Below, one piece after another: positions 43,498 through 52,559 of a DNA stretch of 64,000 nt. The DNA comes from Verrucosispora sp. NA02020. Lineage in GTDB: Bacteria; Actinomycetota; Actinomycetes; Mycobacteriales; Micromonosporaceae. The stretch spans positions 4,836,001 through 4,900,000 of the forward strand of contig NZ_CP054923.1 in the NCBI RefSeq assembly GCF_013364215.1, read 5' to 3'. The notes under the pieces were generated by a model. It was not told the origin of the DNA and searched no databases. It saw nothing but the letters and a program-made list of their open reading frames with translations. The stretch's first letter is position 1. Each line of letters opens with the position of its first letter. A program made the position numbers and the translations under genes.

Positions 43498-46119
43498 GTG
43501 GCGAGCACCGACGAGGCCGTTCCGACCCGTACCGCCCGATCCCGGTCGCGGGTACGCGGTGGTCTGGTCACCGTGGGGACGGTGCTGGCGTTGCTGGCGG
43601 CGATGGGTCTGACCGTGCTGGGCCTGGGGTCGGCGGACAACGCGGTGGCCAGTTTCGACGCGAGTTCGTGGTTGTGGAGTTCGGCGCGTAGTGAGTTGGC
43701 GCGGGTCAACGGGGTGACCGCGCGGGTGGACACGCGGGTGGAGGTGCCGGCGGGTCGGCGGCATCCGATGCAGGTGACGCAGACGGATCGGGTGTTGGTG
43801 CTGCGGGATCTGCACACCGGTCAGATCAGTGCGTTGGACTTGGCGACGTTGCAGATCACGGCGACCACGCCGACGGCGCCGGGGCTGGGTGTGAGTGTGG
43901 CGTTGCACGAGGATGCGGCGTTCGTGGTGGACGCGGTGCAGGGTGTGGTGCGCCAGTTGGATCCGCGGTCGTTGGCGCCGGTGGGTGAGCCGGTGCGGTA
44001 TCCGCCTGGGATCACCGGTGGCGCGTTCGACGGTAAGGGTCGGTTGTGGATCGCGGTGCCGGCCGAGGGCACGGTCTCGGCGATCACCCCGGCGGTGCTG
44101 CCGTCGAAGTCGGCCGGGGGCGCGCAGGTGGGGCCGCAGCGGGTGGAGACGTACGACGTGGCGGGGGCCAGTCACGAGTTGGTGGTCTCCACGCTTGATG
44201 ACGGTGTGGCGGTGCTGGACCGGACGGCCGGGGCGTTGGTGACGGTGGTGCGGGGTGAGACGCGGCGGACCGCGCTCGCGGAGACGTTGACGGGGCCGGG
44301 CACGATGCCGGTGCGTACGAGTGGGCCGGTGGTGCCGGTGACGGTGGCCGGGCAGCGGCAGGTGCACGCGATCACCGATGCCGGTGAGGTGCGCTCGTTC
44401 ACGGTGCCGGGTGAGGGTGACCGGTTGAGTCCGGCGGTGGCCTGGGCGGGCCGGTTCTACTGTGCGGACGAGGCGTCGGGCACGGTGTACGCGTTCGACG
44501 CGGCCGGCACGTTGGTGGACACGATTCGGGGTCGGTGGCGGGGGCCGCTGGACCTGGAGGTGCGGGAGAACCATCTGTTCATCAATGCGCCGGAGGCGGC
44601 GACGGCTCGGGTGGTGGACGATTCGCACCTGGTGCGGGAGGTCGACAAGTACGCCAATGACGTGCTCGGTGGTGATCCGCCGGCGGAGCCTCCGCCGCCT
44701 CCGCCGCCGCCGAAGAAGCCGCAGGTGGGTAAGCCGGGTGCGCCGCGCAACGTGAGTGCGGCGGCCGGGAACGCGCAGGCGCGGGTGAGTTGGCGGCCGG
44801 CGCCGGCCAACGGCGCGGAGATCATCCGGTATGTGGTGGAGGGTGCCGGGCAGCGTCGTGAGGTGGGTGCGAACCAGCGGTCGGTGCAGATCAAGGAGTT
44901 GACCAACGGGGAGACGTACCGGTTCGCGGTGCACGCGGTCAACGCCGAGGGTGCGGGTCCGACGCGAAGCAGTAATCCGGTGACGCCGACGGCGGCGGTG
45001 CCGGACGCGCCGGCGAGTGTGTCGGCGCAGGCCCGCGCGGACGGCACGGTGGTGGTGCGTTGGCCGGCGGCGAACGGGCAGGGCATCCGAATCGCCCGGT
45101 ACGCGGTGACGGCGATGTCGGCGGGGACCAACGCTCCGGTCGGTGAGGCGACCGGTGAGGAGTTGGTGGTCAAGGCCGGTGAGTTGGAGTACGGCACGCA
45201 GTACGCGTTCACGGTGGTGGCGGTCAACGACAAGGGTGCGGCGTCGGAGTCGTCTCCGGTCAGCGACACGGTGGTGCCGTTCACGGTGCCGGGTGAGCCG
45301 CTGGAGTTGCGGGCCGGCACGGTCGGGGACCGGTCGGGGACGGTGTCGGTGCAGTGGGCGCCGGCGGCGGCCAACGGTCGGCCGGTGAGCGGGTACGTGG
45401 TGGAGGTGGGTGAGCGGCGTACCGAGGTGACCGACACGCAGACCACGGTCAGTGACCTGGGTGACGGGCAGAACGTGACGGTGCGGGTGCGGGCGGTCAA
45501 CGAGGCGGGTGAGGGTCCGCAGGCCACGACGACGGCGCGGACGGTGGCGCCGCCTCGGGTGACGGTGACGGGGTCGTCGGCGACCGCGACGTCGGCGACG
45601 GTGACGTTCACTGTGGACGCCGGTGGTGGGCAGGCGACGTGCACCCTGGCCCGGTCGGGTCAGACGGCGCGTAGTGGTCCCTGTTCCAGCATCACGATGA
45701 ACGGTCTGTCGCCGGGGACGGACTACACGTTCACGGTGACGGCGTCGAACGCGGCCGGTGACGGTTCGGCCCGCCGGGCACAGGCGACGGATGCGTTGTT
45801 CGGGATAGCCACCTGCAACAACGGGAGTTCCGGTGCGGAGGCGACGTACTGCGATCGGGACCGGGATGGCCGCAACGGCAATGAGATCTTCTCGGTGCCG
45901 AGGCAGGACAACGACCGGCAGGTCGGGTGGGCGCGGCCGGGTAACCGGTTGAAGGCGTACTGCCGGGTGCGGGGCGAAGAGGTGTACGCCTACATCTACA
46001 ACAACGACAAGCGCAGCACCTGGTGGGTGCAGGTCGAGTACAGCGGACGTAACTACATCCCCTGGGCCTGGCTCAACCTGGAGGGTGGGGACGACATCGC
46101 CGTCCTGCCCACCTGCTGA
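43498..46119 (+). CDS. Membrane-anchored beta-propeller / FN3 / Cys-rich SH3-like surface protein
   Basis: An 873-residue protein from GTG 43498. One TM helix (residues about 22-44, VTVGTVLALLAAMGLTVLGL) places the rest outside. Residues about 60-385 form propeller-like strands (VLVLRDLHTGQISALDLATL, AFVVDAVQGVVRQLDPRSL, LWIAVPAEGTVSAI, VVSTLDDGVAVLDRTAGAL, RFYCADEASGTVYAFDA). After a Pro linker (EPPPPPPPPKKP) come three FN3 domains (about 410-680), a further Ig/FN3-like domain with two Cys (CTLARSGQTARSGPC), and a C-terminal Cys-containing domain (TCNNGSSGAEATYCDRDRD to the end) of SH3-like appearance. It opens the operon with moxR, DUF58 and transglutaminase genes. Function unknown; binding of polysaccharide or protein at the surface is plausible. 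Confidence 0.82.
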   Translation: MASTDEAVPTRTARSRSRVRGGLVTVGTVLALLAAMGLTVLGLGSADNAVASFDASSWLWSSARSELARVNGVTARVDTRVEVPAGRRHPMQVTQTDRVLVLRDLHTGQISALDLATLQITATTPTAPGLGVSVALHEDAAFVVDAVQGVVRQLDPRSLAPVGEPVRYPPGITGGAFDGKGRLWIAVPAEGTVSAITPAVLPSKSAGGAQVGPQRVETYDVAGASHELVVSTLDDGVAVLDRTAGALVTVVRGETRRTALAETLTGPGTMPVRTSGPVVPVTVAGQRQVHAITDAGEVRSFTVPGEGDRLSPAVAWAGRFYCADEASGTVYAFDAAGTLVDTIRGRWRGPLDLEVRENHLFINAPEAATARVVDDSHLVREVDKYANDVLGGDPPAEPPPPPPPPKKPQVGKPGAPRNVSAAAGNAQARVSWRPAPANGAEIIRYVVEGAGQRREVGANQRSVQIKELTNGETYRFAVHAVNAEGAGPTRSSNPVTPTAAVPDAPASVSAQARADGTVVVRWPAANGQGIRIARYAVTAMSAGTNAPVGEATGEELVVKAGELEYGTQYAFTVVAVNDKGAASESSPVSDTVVPFTVPGEPLELRAGTVGDRSGTVSVQWAPAAANGRPVSGYVVEVGERRTEVTDTQTTVSDLGDGQNVTVRVRAVNEAGEGPQATTTARTVAPPRVTVTGSSATATSATVTFTVDAGGGQATCTLARSGQTARSGPCSSITMNGLSPGTDYTFTVTASNAAGDGSARRAQATDALFGIATCNNGSSGAEATYCDRDRDGRNGNEIFSVPRQDNDRQVGWARPGNRLKAYCRVRGEEVYAYIYNNDKRSTWWVQVEYSGRNYIPWAWLNLEGGDDIAVLPTC

Positions 46120-46144
46120 TCCAATTCGTCCGAGGAGCACCACC

Positions 46145-47140
46145 GTGAACAGCCACGAACCGCTCACCCAGCAGGAGGTGCAGGGTTTCGCCGCCCTCGC
46201 CGCGCGGCTGGCCGAGAACGTCAACGCGGTGGTGCTGGGTAAGCCGCAGGTGGTGCGGCTGGCGCTGACCGCTCTGTTCGCGCAGGGGCATGTGCTGTTG
46301 GAGGACGTGCCGGGGGTGGGTAAGACGACGTTGGCGCGGGCGATCGCGGCGACGGTGAAGGGGCAGTGGCGGCGGATCCAGTTCACGCCGGACCTGTTGC
46401 CGTCGGACGTGTCCGGGGTGACGATCTTCAATCAGGCGACCCGGGGGTTCGAGTTCCATCCGGGGCCGGTGTTCGCCAACATCGTGATCGCTGACGAGAT
46501 CAACCGGGCGTCGCCGAAGACGCAGTCGGCGTTGCTGGAGGTGATGGAGGAACGCACGGTCACCGTCGACGGGGTGCGGCATCCGGTGCCGCAGCCGTTC
46601 CTGGTGGTGGCGACGCAGAATCCGGTGGAGATGGACGGCACGTACCGGTTGCCGGAGGCGCAGTTGGACCGGTTCCTGGTGAAGCTGTCGGTGGGGTATC
46701 CGGACGAGTCGGTGGAGGTGGAGGTGCTGCGGGGGGCGACGGTGCGGTCCCCCGAGGCCCTCGCGGCGGTCACCGATACCGCCACCCTGGGTGAGATGGT
46801 GCGGATGGCCTTGCGGGTGCACATCGCCGAGCCGCTGTACGCGTACGCGGTGCGGTTGGCGGCGGCCACGCGTACGCATCCGCAGGTGCGGGTGGGGGTG
46901 AGCCCGCGGGGGGTGATCGCGTTGACGCGGGCGGCGTGCGCGTACGCGTTGATCGACGGTCGGGGCTGGATCATGCCGGAGGACCTCAAGACGTTGACCG
47001 AGCCGGTGTTCGCGCACCGGCTGCTGCTCACCCCGGACGCCCAGGTGCGGGGCGTGACCGCCGCCGACGTGTTGCGTCAATCCGTCGCCTCGGTGCCGGT
47101 GCCGCTGCCGTCGGGGCAGCCCGCCCCGGCGCACCCCTGA
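46145..47140 (+). CDS. MoxR-family AAA+ ATPase
   Basis: A 331-residue MoxR ATPase. Walker A LEDVPGVGKTTLARA near residue 50-64, Walker B with sensor IADEINRASPKTQSALLEVMEE (split: ADEINRASPKTQSALLEVME), sensor 1 VVATQNPVEMDGTYRLPEAQLDRF, and the C-terminal lid RVGVSPRGVIALTRAACAYAL. MoxR proteins act as chaperone-like ATPases with VWA or DUF58 partners in maturing enzymes or envelope complexes. GTG 46145 follows GAGGAG. It is 25 nt after the FN3 gene and 17 nt before the DUF58 gene. Cytosolic. Confidence 0.96.
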   Translation: MNSHEPLTQQEVQGFAALAARLAENVNAVVLGKPQVVRLALTALFAQGHVLLEDVPGVGKTTLARAIAATVKGQWRRIQFTPDLLPSDVSGVTIFNQATRGFEFHPGPVFANIVIADEINRASPKTQSALLEVMEERTVTVDGVRHPVPQPFLVVATQNPVEMDGTYRLPEAQLDRFLVKLSVGYPDESVEVEVLRGATVRSPEALAAVTDTATLGEMVRMALRVHIAEPLYAYAVRLAAATRTHPQVRVGVSPRGVIALTRAACAYALIDGRGWIMPEDLKTLTEPVFAHRLLLTPDAQVRGVTAADVLRQSVASVPVPLPSGQPAPAHP

Positions 47141-47157
47141 CCGCCGGGGCGTCTGTC

Positions 47158-48315
47158 GTGCGGATCACCGCCCGGGGAATCGGGCTGTTCGTGGCTGCGG
47201 TCGTGCTGGCCGGTGCCGGTTTCCGGTTCGCGTACCCGGAGTTGACGCTGCTCGGCGTGGCGGCGGGCGGCGCGGTCGCGGTCGCGACGGTGACCGCCGC
47301 GCGTCGGCCGCGCCTGCAGGTGCGGCGGGAGGCGGACCCGGATCGGGTGGGTCGGGGTGACCCGGCGTCGATGATCGTGACGGTTCGCAACGCGGGTCGG
47401 TGGGGTGCGGCGAGCCTGCTGGCCACCGACCGCTGCGGTGACCGGGTGGTGCCGGTGCCGGTGCTGCGGCTGCGCCCTGGCACGGACACCGTGGTCCGCT
47501 ACGACGTGCCGACGGTGCGGCGGGGGGTGGTGCCGGTCGGGCCGCTGCGCGTCACCCGCCGTGACCCGCTGGGTCTGGTGGTGCTGGCCCGCTCCTACGG
47601 CGACAGTGTGCCGGTGTGGGTGCACCCACGGATCCACCCGCTGTCGGCGGTGCCCACCGGTGCCGGGCGCAGCCTGGACGGACGCGTCGACGCGGTCCCG
47701 CACGGCTCGATCACCTTCGACTCGTTGCGGGAGTACGTGGTGGGCGATGAGTTGCGGCGGGTGCACTGGCGTACCAGCGCCCGGGTGGGTGAGCTGATGG
47801 TGCGGGAGAACGTGGACACCAGCCTGCCGCGGATCGTGGTGCTGGTGGACAACCGTCTCGCCGCCCATCCGGACCGGGTGGACGGGGTCGCCGAGTCGTT
47901 CGAGTCGGTGTGTGAGGCGGCGGCGTCGGTGGTGGCCGCCGCCGTCCGGGAGGACCTGCCGGTGGTGCTGCTCTTCGTCGCCGCACCACCGGCGGACAGC
48001 GTTGAGGATGAGGGTGCGGTGGGGCCGCTGGACCGGTTGGCGGCGGTGTCGCTGCACACCGAGGGCACGGTGCAGCAGGCGGCGGCCCGGCTGCGCCGCG
48101 ACCGTCTCGGCGACACCCTGGTCGTCCTGACCGGCCCCGGTGGCCGCGAGGACCTGGGGCACGTCGGCGCGCTGCGCGGGGCGTACCCGTCGGTGGTGGT
48201 CGGGGTCTTCGGCGCGGTGGAGGCGACGCCGCCGGGCGCGGCCGGGCTGGTGGTCGTCGACGCGGCCGACGGTGCCGCGTTCGCCGCCGAGTGGGACGGG
48301 GTACGGCGGTGGTGA
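47158..48315 (+). CDS. DUF58 domain protein, MoxR partner
   Basis: A 385-residue protein with two N-terminal helices (GIGLFVAAVVLAGAGFRF; LTLLGVAAGGAVAVATVTA), a beta-rich middle and the DUF58 signature: VPHGSITFDSLREYVVGDEL then RRVHWRTSARVGELMVREN, followed by a VWA-like fold (IVVLVDNRLAAHPDRV, DTLVVLTGPGG). DUF58 proteins occur with MoxR and TgpA-type transglutaminases as a standard trio. GTG 47158 is chosen as the first start after the MoxR stop giving the TM helix; ribosome site weak. The stop overlaps the next start (GTGA). Confidence 0.93.
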   Translation: MRITARGIGLFVAAVVLAGAGFRFAYPELTLLGVAAGGAVAVATVTAARRPRLQVRREADPDRVGRGDPASMIVTVRNAGRWGAASLLATDRCGDRVVPVPVLRLRPGTDTVVRYDVPTVRRGVVPVGPLRVTRRDPLGLVVLARSYGDSVPVWVHPRIHPLSAVPTGAGRSLDGRVDAVPHGSITFDSLREYVVGDELRRVHWRTSARVGELMVRENVDTSLPRIVVLVDNRLAAHPDRVDGVAESFESVCEAAASVVAAAVREDLPVVLLFVAAPPADSVEDEGAVGPLDRLAAVSLHTEGTVQQAAARLRRDRLGDTLVVLTGPGGREDLGHVGALRGAYPSVVVGVFGAVEATPPGAAGLVVVDAADGAAFAAEWDGVRRW

Positions 48316-50666
48316 GGGCGCTGCGGGCGGTGCCGGTGCCGCTGGCCCTGGTCACCATGGTCACGCTGGCCGGGGTGGTGCTCGGCCGGGTGTACGCCGA
48401 CACGCTGCTGACCCTGCTGGTGGCCGGTGCGGCGCTCGGGTCGGTGCTGGTCAGCGTGGTGGCGCGGCGGTTGCCGTCGTGGCTGGTGGCGCCGGTGTCG
48501 GTGTTGGCGATGGCCGGGTACACCGCGTGGTGTCTGCACCTGTCGGCTGGCCGGGCGCAGCTTCCGGGCGCTTTCGCGGAGATCGTCGGCGACGCCGCCC
48601 GCAACGCGATCCCCCGGTTGTTGACCGCGATGATCCCGGTGGAGCCGACCCCGGACACGGTGCTGCTGCCGGTGGTGGCCGCGTGGCTGACCGGGCTGGC
48701 CGGCGCGGAGGTGGGGGTGCGGGCCGGGCGCGTGCTGCTGGGCTACCTGCCGCCGGTGCTGCTCTACGCCGGTGCCGTCTACGTGGTGGGGCCCAACGCC
48801 GCACCGGCGATCGGCGCGACGGTGGCGATGGTGGCGGTCGCCGCGCTCGGGCTGGCCGTCTCCGCCCGGCCCGCCGGCCCCGATCCGGTGGCGGCACTGG
48901 CCCCGGAGGTACGCGCCCGGGTGCGGATCCGGTTGGCCGCCGCCTCGGCGGTCGGCACCGCCGTGGTGGTGGCGATGGCGGCGGTGCTGGGCCCGGCGGT
49001 GGCGGCACTGGTGGACACCCGCCCGGTGGACCCGCGACGGTACGTGGAGCCGCCGCAGGTGCAGACGTTGGACGAGAACCCGCTGATCCGGATCTCCGGC
49101 TGGGCACTGAACCCGGAGCAGCAGTTGTTCCAGGTGTCCACCGAGCGGCCCGACGCCAGCGCGCCGCCGGAGGGGGTGCGGATCCGGTTGGCGGTGCTCA
49201 GCGACTACGACGGGGTCACCTGGCGGGTCGGGGCCACCTACCGCAACGCCGGACGGATCCTGCCGGCTCCCGACCCGTCCCCGGACACCACCGTGGACAC
49301 TCTCCGGCAGGACATCACCGTCGGTGAACTCAGTGGACGGCTCCTGCCCGCCGTCCCCACCCCGGTGGAGGTGTCCGGGGCGCGGGTGGCGTACGACCCG
49401 GCCACCGGCACCCTGATCCGTCCCGACGGGCTCTCCCCCGGACTGCGGTACACGGTGACCTCGGCGCGGGAGCGCCCGGATGTGAACCTGCTGGCCACCG
49501 CGAACACACCGGCCGGTGACGAGGTGGCACGGGTGCTGCACGTCGCCGACGGGGTGCCGGAGCAGCTGCGGCGGTTGGCCGCCCAGTTGGTGGAGGATAA
49601 CGGCGCCCCGTACGCGCGGGCGGCGGCGATCGAGCAGTGGCTCGCCGAGCACTACCGGCTGGTCGCCGACGCCCCGAGTGGGCACGCGTACCCGAATCTG
49701 GGGTTCTTCCTGTTCGGGCCGCGTAACGCCGGTGGGCAGCGGGGCACCTCGGAGCAGTTCGCTGCCTCCTTCGCGGTGTTGGGTCGGTTGGCGGGGTTGC
49801 CGACGCGGGTGGTGGTCGGGTTCGCCGCGCCGGGTGCCGGGCCGGTGCGGGCCGCTGACGCGTACGCGTGGCCGGAGGTGTTGTTCGAGGGGTTGGGGTG
49901 GGTGTCGTTCGATCCGCTGCCCCGCCCCGACGAGGAGCCCCGCCCGGTGGAGGAGGACTTCCGGCCCAAGCCGGAGGATCCGCCGCCGTCGGAGCAGCCG
50001 GAGCCGACGCTGGAACCGACCGCCTCGCCCCCGGCGCAGGCGGCCCCGGGCGGCCCCGAGGGCTCGGGTGGGGTGCCGAGGTCGGTGCTGGCCGCCGGCA
50101 CCACCGGTGGGCTGCTGCTCGTGGTGGTGGGGGTACTGGCCACGCTGGCGGTGCTGCGGCGGGCGCAGACCCGGGACCGGTTGTCGCGGGGTGACCCCGG
50201 CCAGCGGATCGTCGGCGCCTGGCGGGAGCTGACCGACGCGTTGCGGCTGGCGGGGCAGCCGGTGCCCGCCGACCTGTCCGCCAGCGAGCTCGCCGCACGG
50301 GCCCGACAGGCCCTGACCGACACCGCACCCGGCACCGAACTCAGGGCCGACACTGCGCGCGGACCCGACGCCGGACTCGGCGCCGACATCACCCGCGGGG
50401 CCGACGACGGCACCGGGACGACCGGGACCACCGACGCGACCGGAAACGCCGAGGGCAGGCCGGCGGATCCGGCCTGCGTCGCCGTCGACGACCTGGCGCG
50501 ACTGGTCAACCAGGTCGGGTTCGCTCCCGGTGCGGTCACCGAGGAACAGGCCGCAGCCGCCGCCGGGGCGGCCGGGACCTACACGAGCCGGTTGCGGGGC
50601 GGGAGGTCCTGGTGGCGTCGGCTGCTCTGGTCGGTGCATCCGGGGCCGTTGCGCTGGCACCGGTGA
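48312..50666 (+). CDS. TgpA-like membrane transglutaminase-fold protein with catalytic Cys and His replaced
   Basis: A 784-residue protein. The N-terminal 220 residues carry about six helices; an extracytoplasmic part follows, with the transglutaminase core near 420-540, then an acidic Pro-rich linker, another TM helix (SVLAAGTTGGLLLVVVGVLA) and a cytosolic tail. The core should read G-x-C-E-Q-F-A and D-x-H-A-W-x-E; here the DNA gives GTSEQFAASFAVLGRLAGLP (Ser480) and ADAYAWPEVLFEGLGWVSFD (Tyr518), with Asp534 kept. Both nucleophile and base are gone, so catalysis of the usual kind is unlikely. Start is GTG 48312 (GTGA overlap) or 48309. Last gene of the operon. Confidence 0.9.
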   Translation: MRALRAVPVPLALVTMVTLAGVVLGRVYADTLLTLLVAGAALGSVLVSVVARRLPSWLVAPVSVLAMAGYTAWCLHLSAGRAQLPGAFAEIVGDAARNAIPRLLTAMIPVEPTPDTVLLPVVAAWLTGLAGAEVGVRAGRVLLGYLPPVLLYAGAVYVVGPNAAPAIGATVAMVAVAALGLAVSARPAGPDPVAALAPEVRARVRIRLAAASAVGTAVVVAMAAVLGPAVAALVDTRPVDPRRYVEPPQVQTLDENPLIRISGWALNPEQQLFQVSTERPDASAPPEGVRIRLAVLSDYDGVTWRVGATYRNAGRILPAPDPSPDTTVDTLRQDITVGELSGRLLPAVPTPVEVSGARVAYDPATGTLIRPDGLSPGLRYTVTSARERPDVNLLATANTPAGDEVARVLHVADGVPEQLRRLAAQLVEDNGAPYARAAAIEQWLAEHYRLVADAPSGHAYPNLGFFLFGPRNAGGQRGTSEQFAASFAVLGRLAGLPTRVVVGFAAPGAGPVRAADAYAWPEVLFEGLGWVSFDPLPRPDEEPRPVEEDFRPKPEDPPPSEQPEPTLEPTASPPAQAAPGGPEGSGGVPRSVLAAGTTGGLLLVVVGVLATLAVLRRAQTRDRLSRGDPGQRIVGAWRELTDALRLAGQPVPADLSASELAARARQALTDTAPGTELRADTARGPDAGLGADITRGADDGTGTTGTTDATGNAEGRPADPACVAVDDLARLVNQVGFAPGAVTEEQAAAAAGAAGTYTSRLRGGRSWWRRLLWSVHPGPLRWHR

Positions 50667-50679
50667 CCCTCGGACGGCG

Positions 50680-51480
50680 TTACTGATCGGCGGCCCGTAG
50701 CCGACGCACCAGTTTGCGCAGCCCGGACTGCCAGCCGTCGGGGTCCTCCGCGCGGCGGCGGGCGTAGTCGGCCACCTCGGGATGCGGCAGGATCAGGAAC
50801 CGCTCCTCCGCCATCCCGGCCACCGCCGCCGCAGCCACGTCGTCCGGGCTGAGCACCACACCGGAAGCCGCCGTCACCCGCGCGCCCAGGTGCCCGGCGG
50901 CCAGCCCGTCGGCCAGCATCGGCGTGTCCACACCCTGCGGACACAGGGCACTGACCCGGATGCCCTGGTCCCGGTAGGTCACCGAGAGCCACTCGGCGAA
51001 CCCGACGGCGGCGTGCTTGGTCACCGAGTACGGGGCGTCGCCGACCGCCGTCAGCAGCCCCGCCGCCGAGCAGGTGTGCAGCAGGTAGCCGCTGCCCCGG
51101 GCCACCATCTCCGGCAGCACCGCCCGCGCCGCGTACACGTGCGCCAGCACGTTGACCTGCCAGGCCCGCTCCCACCCGGCGGTGTCGACCTCCACTCCCC
51201 CGCCGGTGGTCACCCCGGCGTTGGCGCAGAACACGTCGATGCGGCCGTGGCGGCGCTGCACGTCGGCGACCAGGGCCCGCACCTGTTCCTCGTCGGTGAC
51301 GTCGACGGTCACCGCGTACGCCTGCGGACCGACCGACGCCGCGACGGTGTCGGCGGCGGCCCCGTCGACGTCGGCCAGCACCAGCGTGGCGGCGCCCTCG
51401 GCGGCGAAGCGGCGGACCAACGCCGCCCCGATGCCCCCGGCCGCCCCGGTGATCACCGCGACCCGACCGGTGAGGTTCAC
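50680..51480 (-). CDS. Short-chain dehydrogenase/reductase (SDR)
   Basis: A 266-residue classical SDR. Cofactor motif TGAAGGIG near residue 12-19, NAG motif (VFCANAGVTTGG), catalytic Ser in LHTCSAAGL and YSVTKHA (Tyr-x-x-x-Lys), then CPQGVDTPM. The Asp after strand 2 (VLADVDG) favours NAD(H), though this is only a guide. GTG 51480 overlaps the stop of the upstream luciferase-like gene by 4 nt, so both are one unit. The C-terminal 40 residues are helical and Arg-rich (DYARRRAEDPDGW...). Substrate unknown. Confidence 0.94.
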   Translation of the reverse strand: MNLTGRVAVITGAAGGIGAALVRRFAAEGAATLVLADVDGAAADTVAASVGPQAYAVTVDVTDEEQVRALVADVQRRHGRIDVFCANAGVTTGGGVEVDTAGWERAWQVNVLAHVYAARAVLPEMVARGSGYLLHTCSAAGLLTAVGDAPYSVTKHAAVGFAEWLSVTYRDQGIRVSALCPQGVDTPMLADGLAAGHLGARVTAASGVVLSPDDVAAAAVAGMAEERFLILPHPEVADYARRRAEDPDGWQSGLRKLVRRLRAADQ

Positions 51481-52478
51481 GCCGCCTCCGCCCCCGCGTC
51501 GGGGCCGAGCCGGGCCACCAGCGTGGCCAGCGCCGCCGGGTCCCCGGCGGGCACCTCTGGCGTGGGCAGCAGCGCCAGCACCGGCACCTGCACCCCGGCC
51601 TCGGTGTAGCGGCGCACCTGGGCGCGGCACCGCTCGGGTGAGCCGTGCACGATGAGCGCGTCGACCACCTCGTCCGGCACCGCCGCCAACGCGCCACGCC
51701 GGTCCCCGGCCGTCCAGGCCCGCCACATGCCCTCCAGCGCCTCCTCGCGGCCGAGCCAGCGGTGAAACGCCGCGTACGCGGGCACCGTCAGATAGCTGGT
51801 GATCATCCGCCGGCCCAGGGCGCGGGCGTAGTCGACGTCCTCGGTCGGGCAGACGAAGATCCGCGCGACCACGTCGAACTGCGGACGCCGCTCACCCAGC
51901 TCGGCCACCGCCCGGGGCACGTCGGTGGCGGCCAGCCAGTTCAGGATCACCCCGTCGGCCTCGGCGGCGGCCAACCGCAACATGCCCGGCCGGAGCGCGG
52001 CCAGCAGCAGCGGCGGCGGCACCAGCGGCGGCCGTTCCAGCGTGAAACGACGGACCGCGAAGGTGTCGAAGTCCCCGTCGACGGTCTCCCCGCGCAACGC
52101 GGCCCGCAGGAACGCCAGCACGTCCCGGGTCCGCCGCAGCGGCTCGGTGAACTCCACCGCGTTCCAGTCGGTGACCACCACCGGCGACGACGCGCCGATG
52201 CCGAGGGCGAACCGGCCGGGAGCGACGTCGGCGAGCGCGGCGGCGCTCATCGCCAGCAGGCCCGGCCCCCGGGTGAACACCGGCGCGATCGCGGTGCCCA
52301 GCCGCAGGCGGGGCTGCCACGCCGCGGCGAGCGCCAGCGGGGTGAACGCGTCGGCGCCGTTTACCTCGGCGGACCACACGTCGGTGAAACCGGCGTCGGC
52401 CAGTGCCGCGTACGTCGCGGCGTGGTCGGCGAGCGGGATCGCGCCCAACGGCACCGTCATTGCCCATCGCGTCGTCAT
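51477..52478 (-). CDS. Luciferase-like (LLM class) oxidoreductase, probably F420-dependent
   Basis: A 333-residue TIM-barrel flavin/F420 enzyme. Blocks: MTVPLGAIPLADHAATYAALADAGFTDVWSAEVNG (start region; AALADAGFTDVWSAEVNG is the conserved part), LRLGTAIAPVFTRGPGLLAM, RFALGIGASSPVVVTDWN, PPPLLLAALRPGMLRLAAAEADGVILNWL and VHGSPERCRAQVRRY. Mycobacterial and actinomycete members of this shape use coenzyme F420, hence the call. ATG 52478 lies just before the conserved part. It is coupled to the SDR gene, so the two may act on the same substrate. Confidence 0.93.
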   Translation of the reverse strand: MTTRWAMTVPLGAIPLADHAATYAALADAGFTDVWSAEVNGADAFTPLALAAAWQPRLRLGTAIAPVFTRGPGLLAMSAAALADVAPGRFALGIGASSPVVVTDWNAVEFTEPLRRTRDVLAFLRAALRGETVDGDFDTFAVRRFTLERPPLVPPPLLLAALRPGMLRLAAAEADGVILNWLAATDVPRAVAELGERRPQFDVVARIFVCPTEDVDYARALGRRMITSYLTVPAYAAFHRWLGREEALEGMWRAWTAGDRRGALAAVPDEVVDALIVHGSPERCRAQVRRYTEAGVQVPVLALLPTPEVPAGDPAALATLVARLGPDAGAEAA

Positions 52479-52559
52479 CGGTCGATGGTGCCCGGTGCCG
52501 CACCCACCGAGCAAGATCTGGTCGGCTTCCCGGAATAGCCCGCTGAGCTGCCCCGCACG

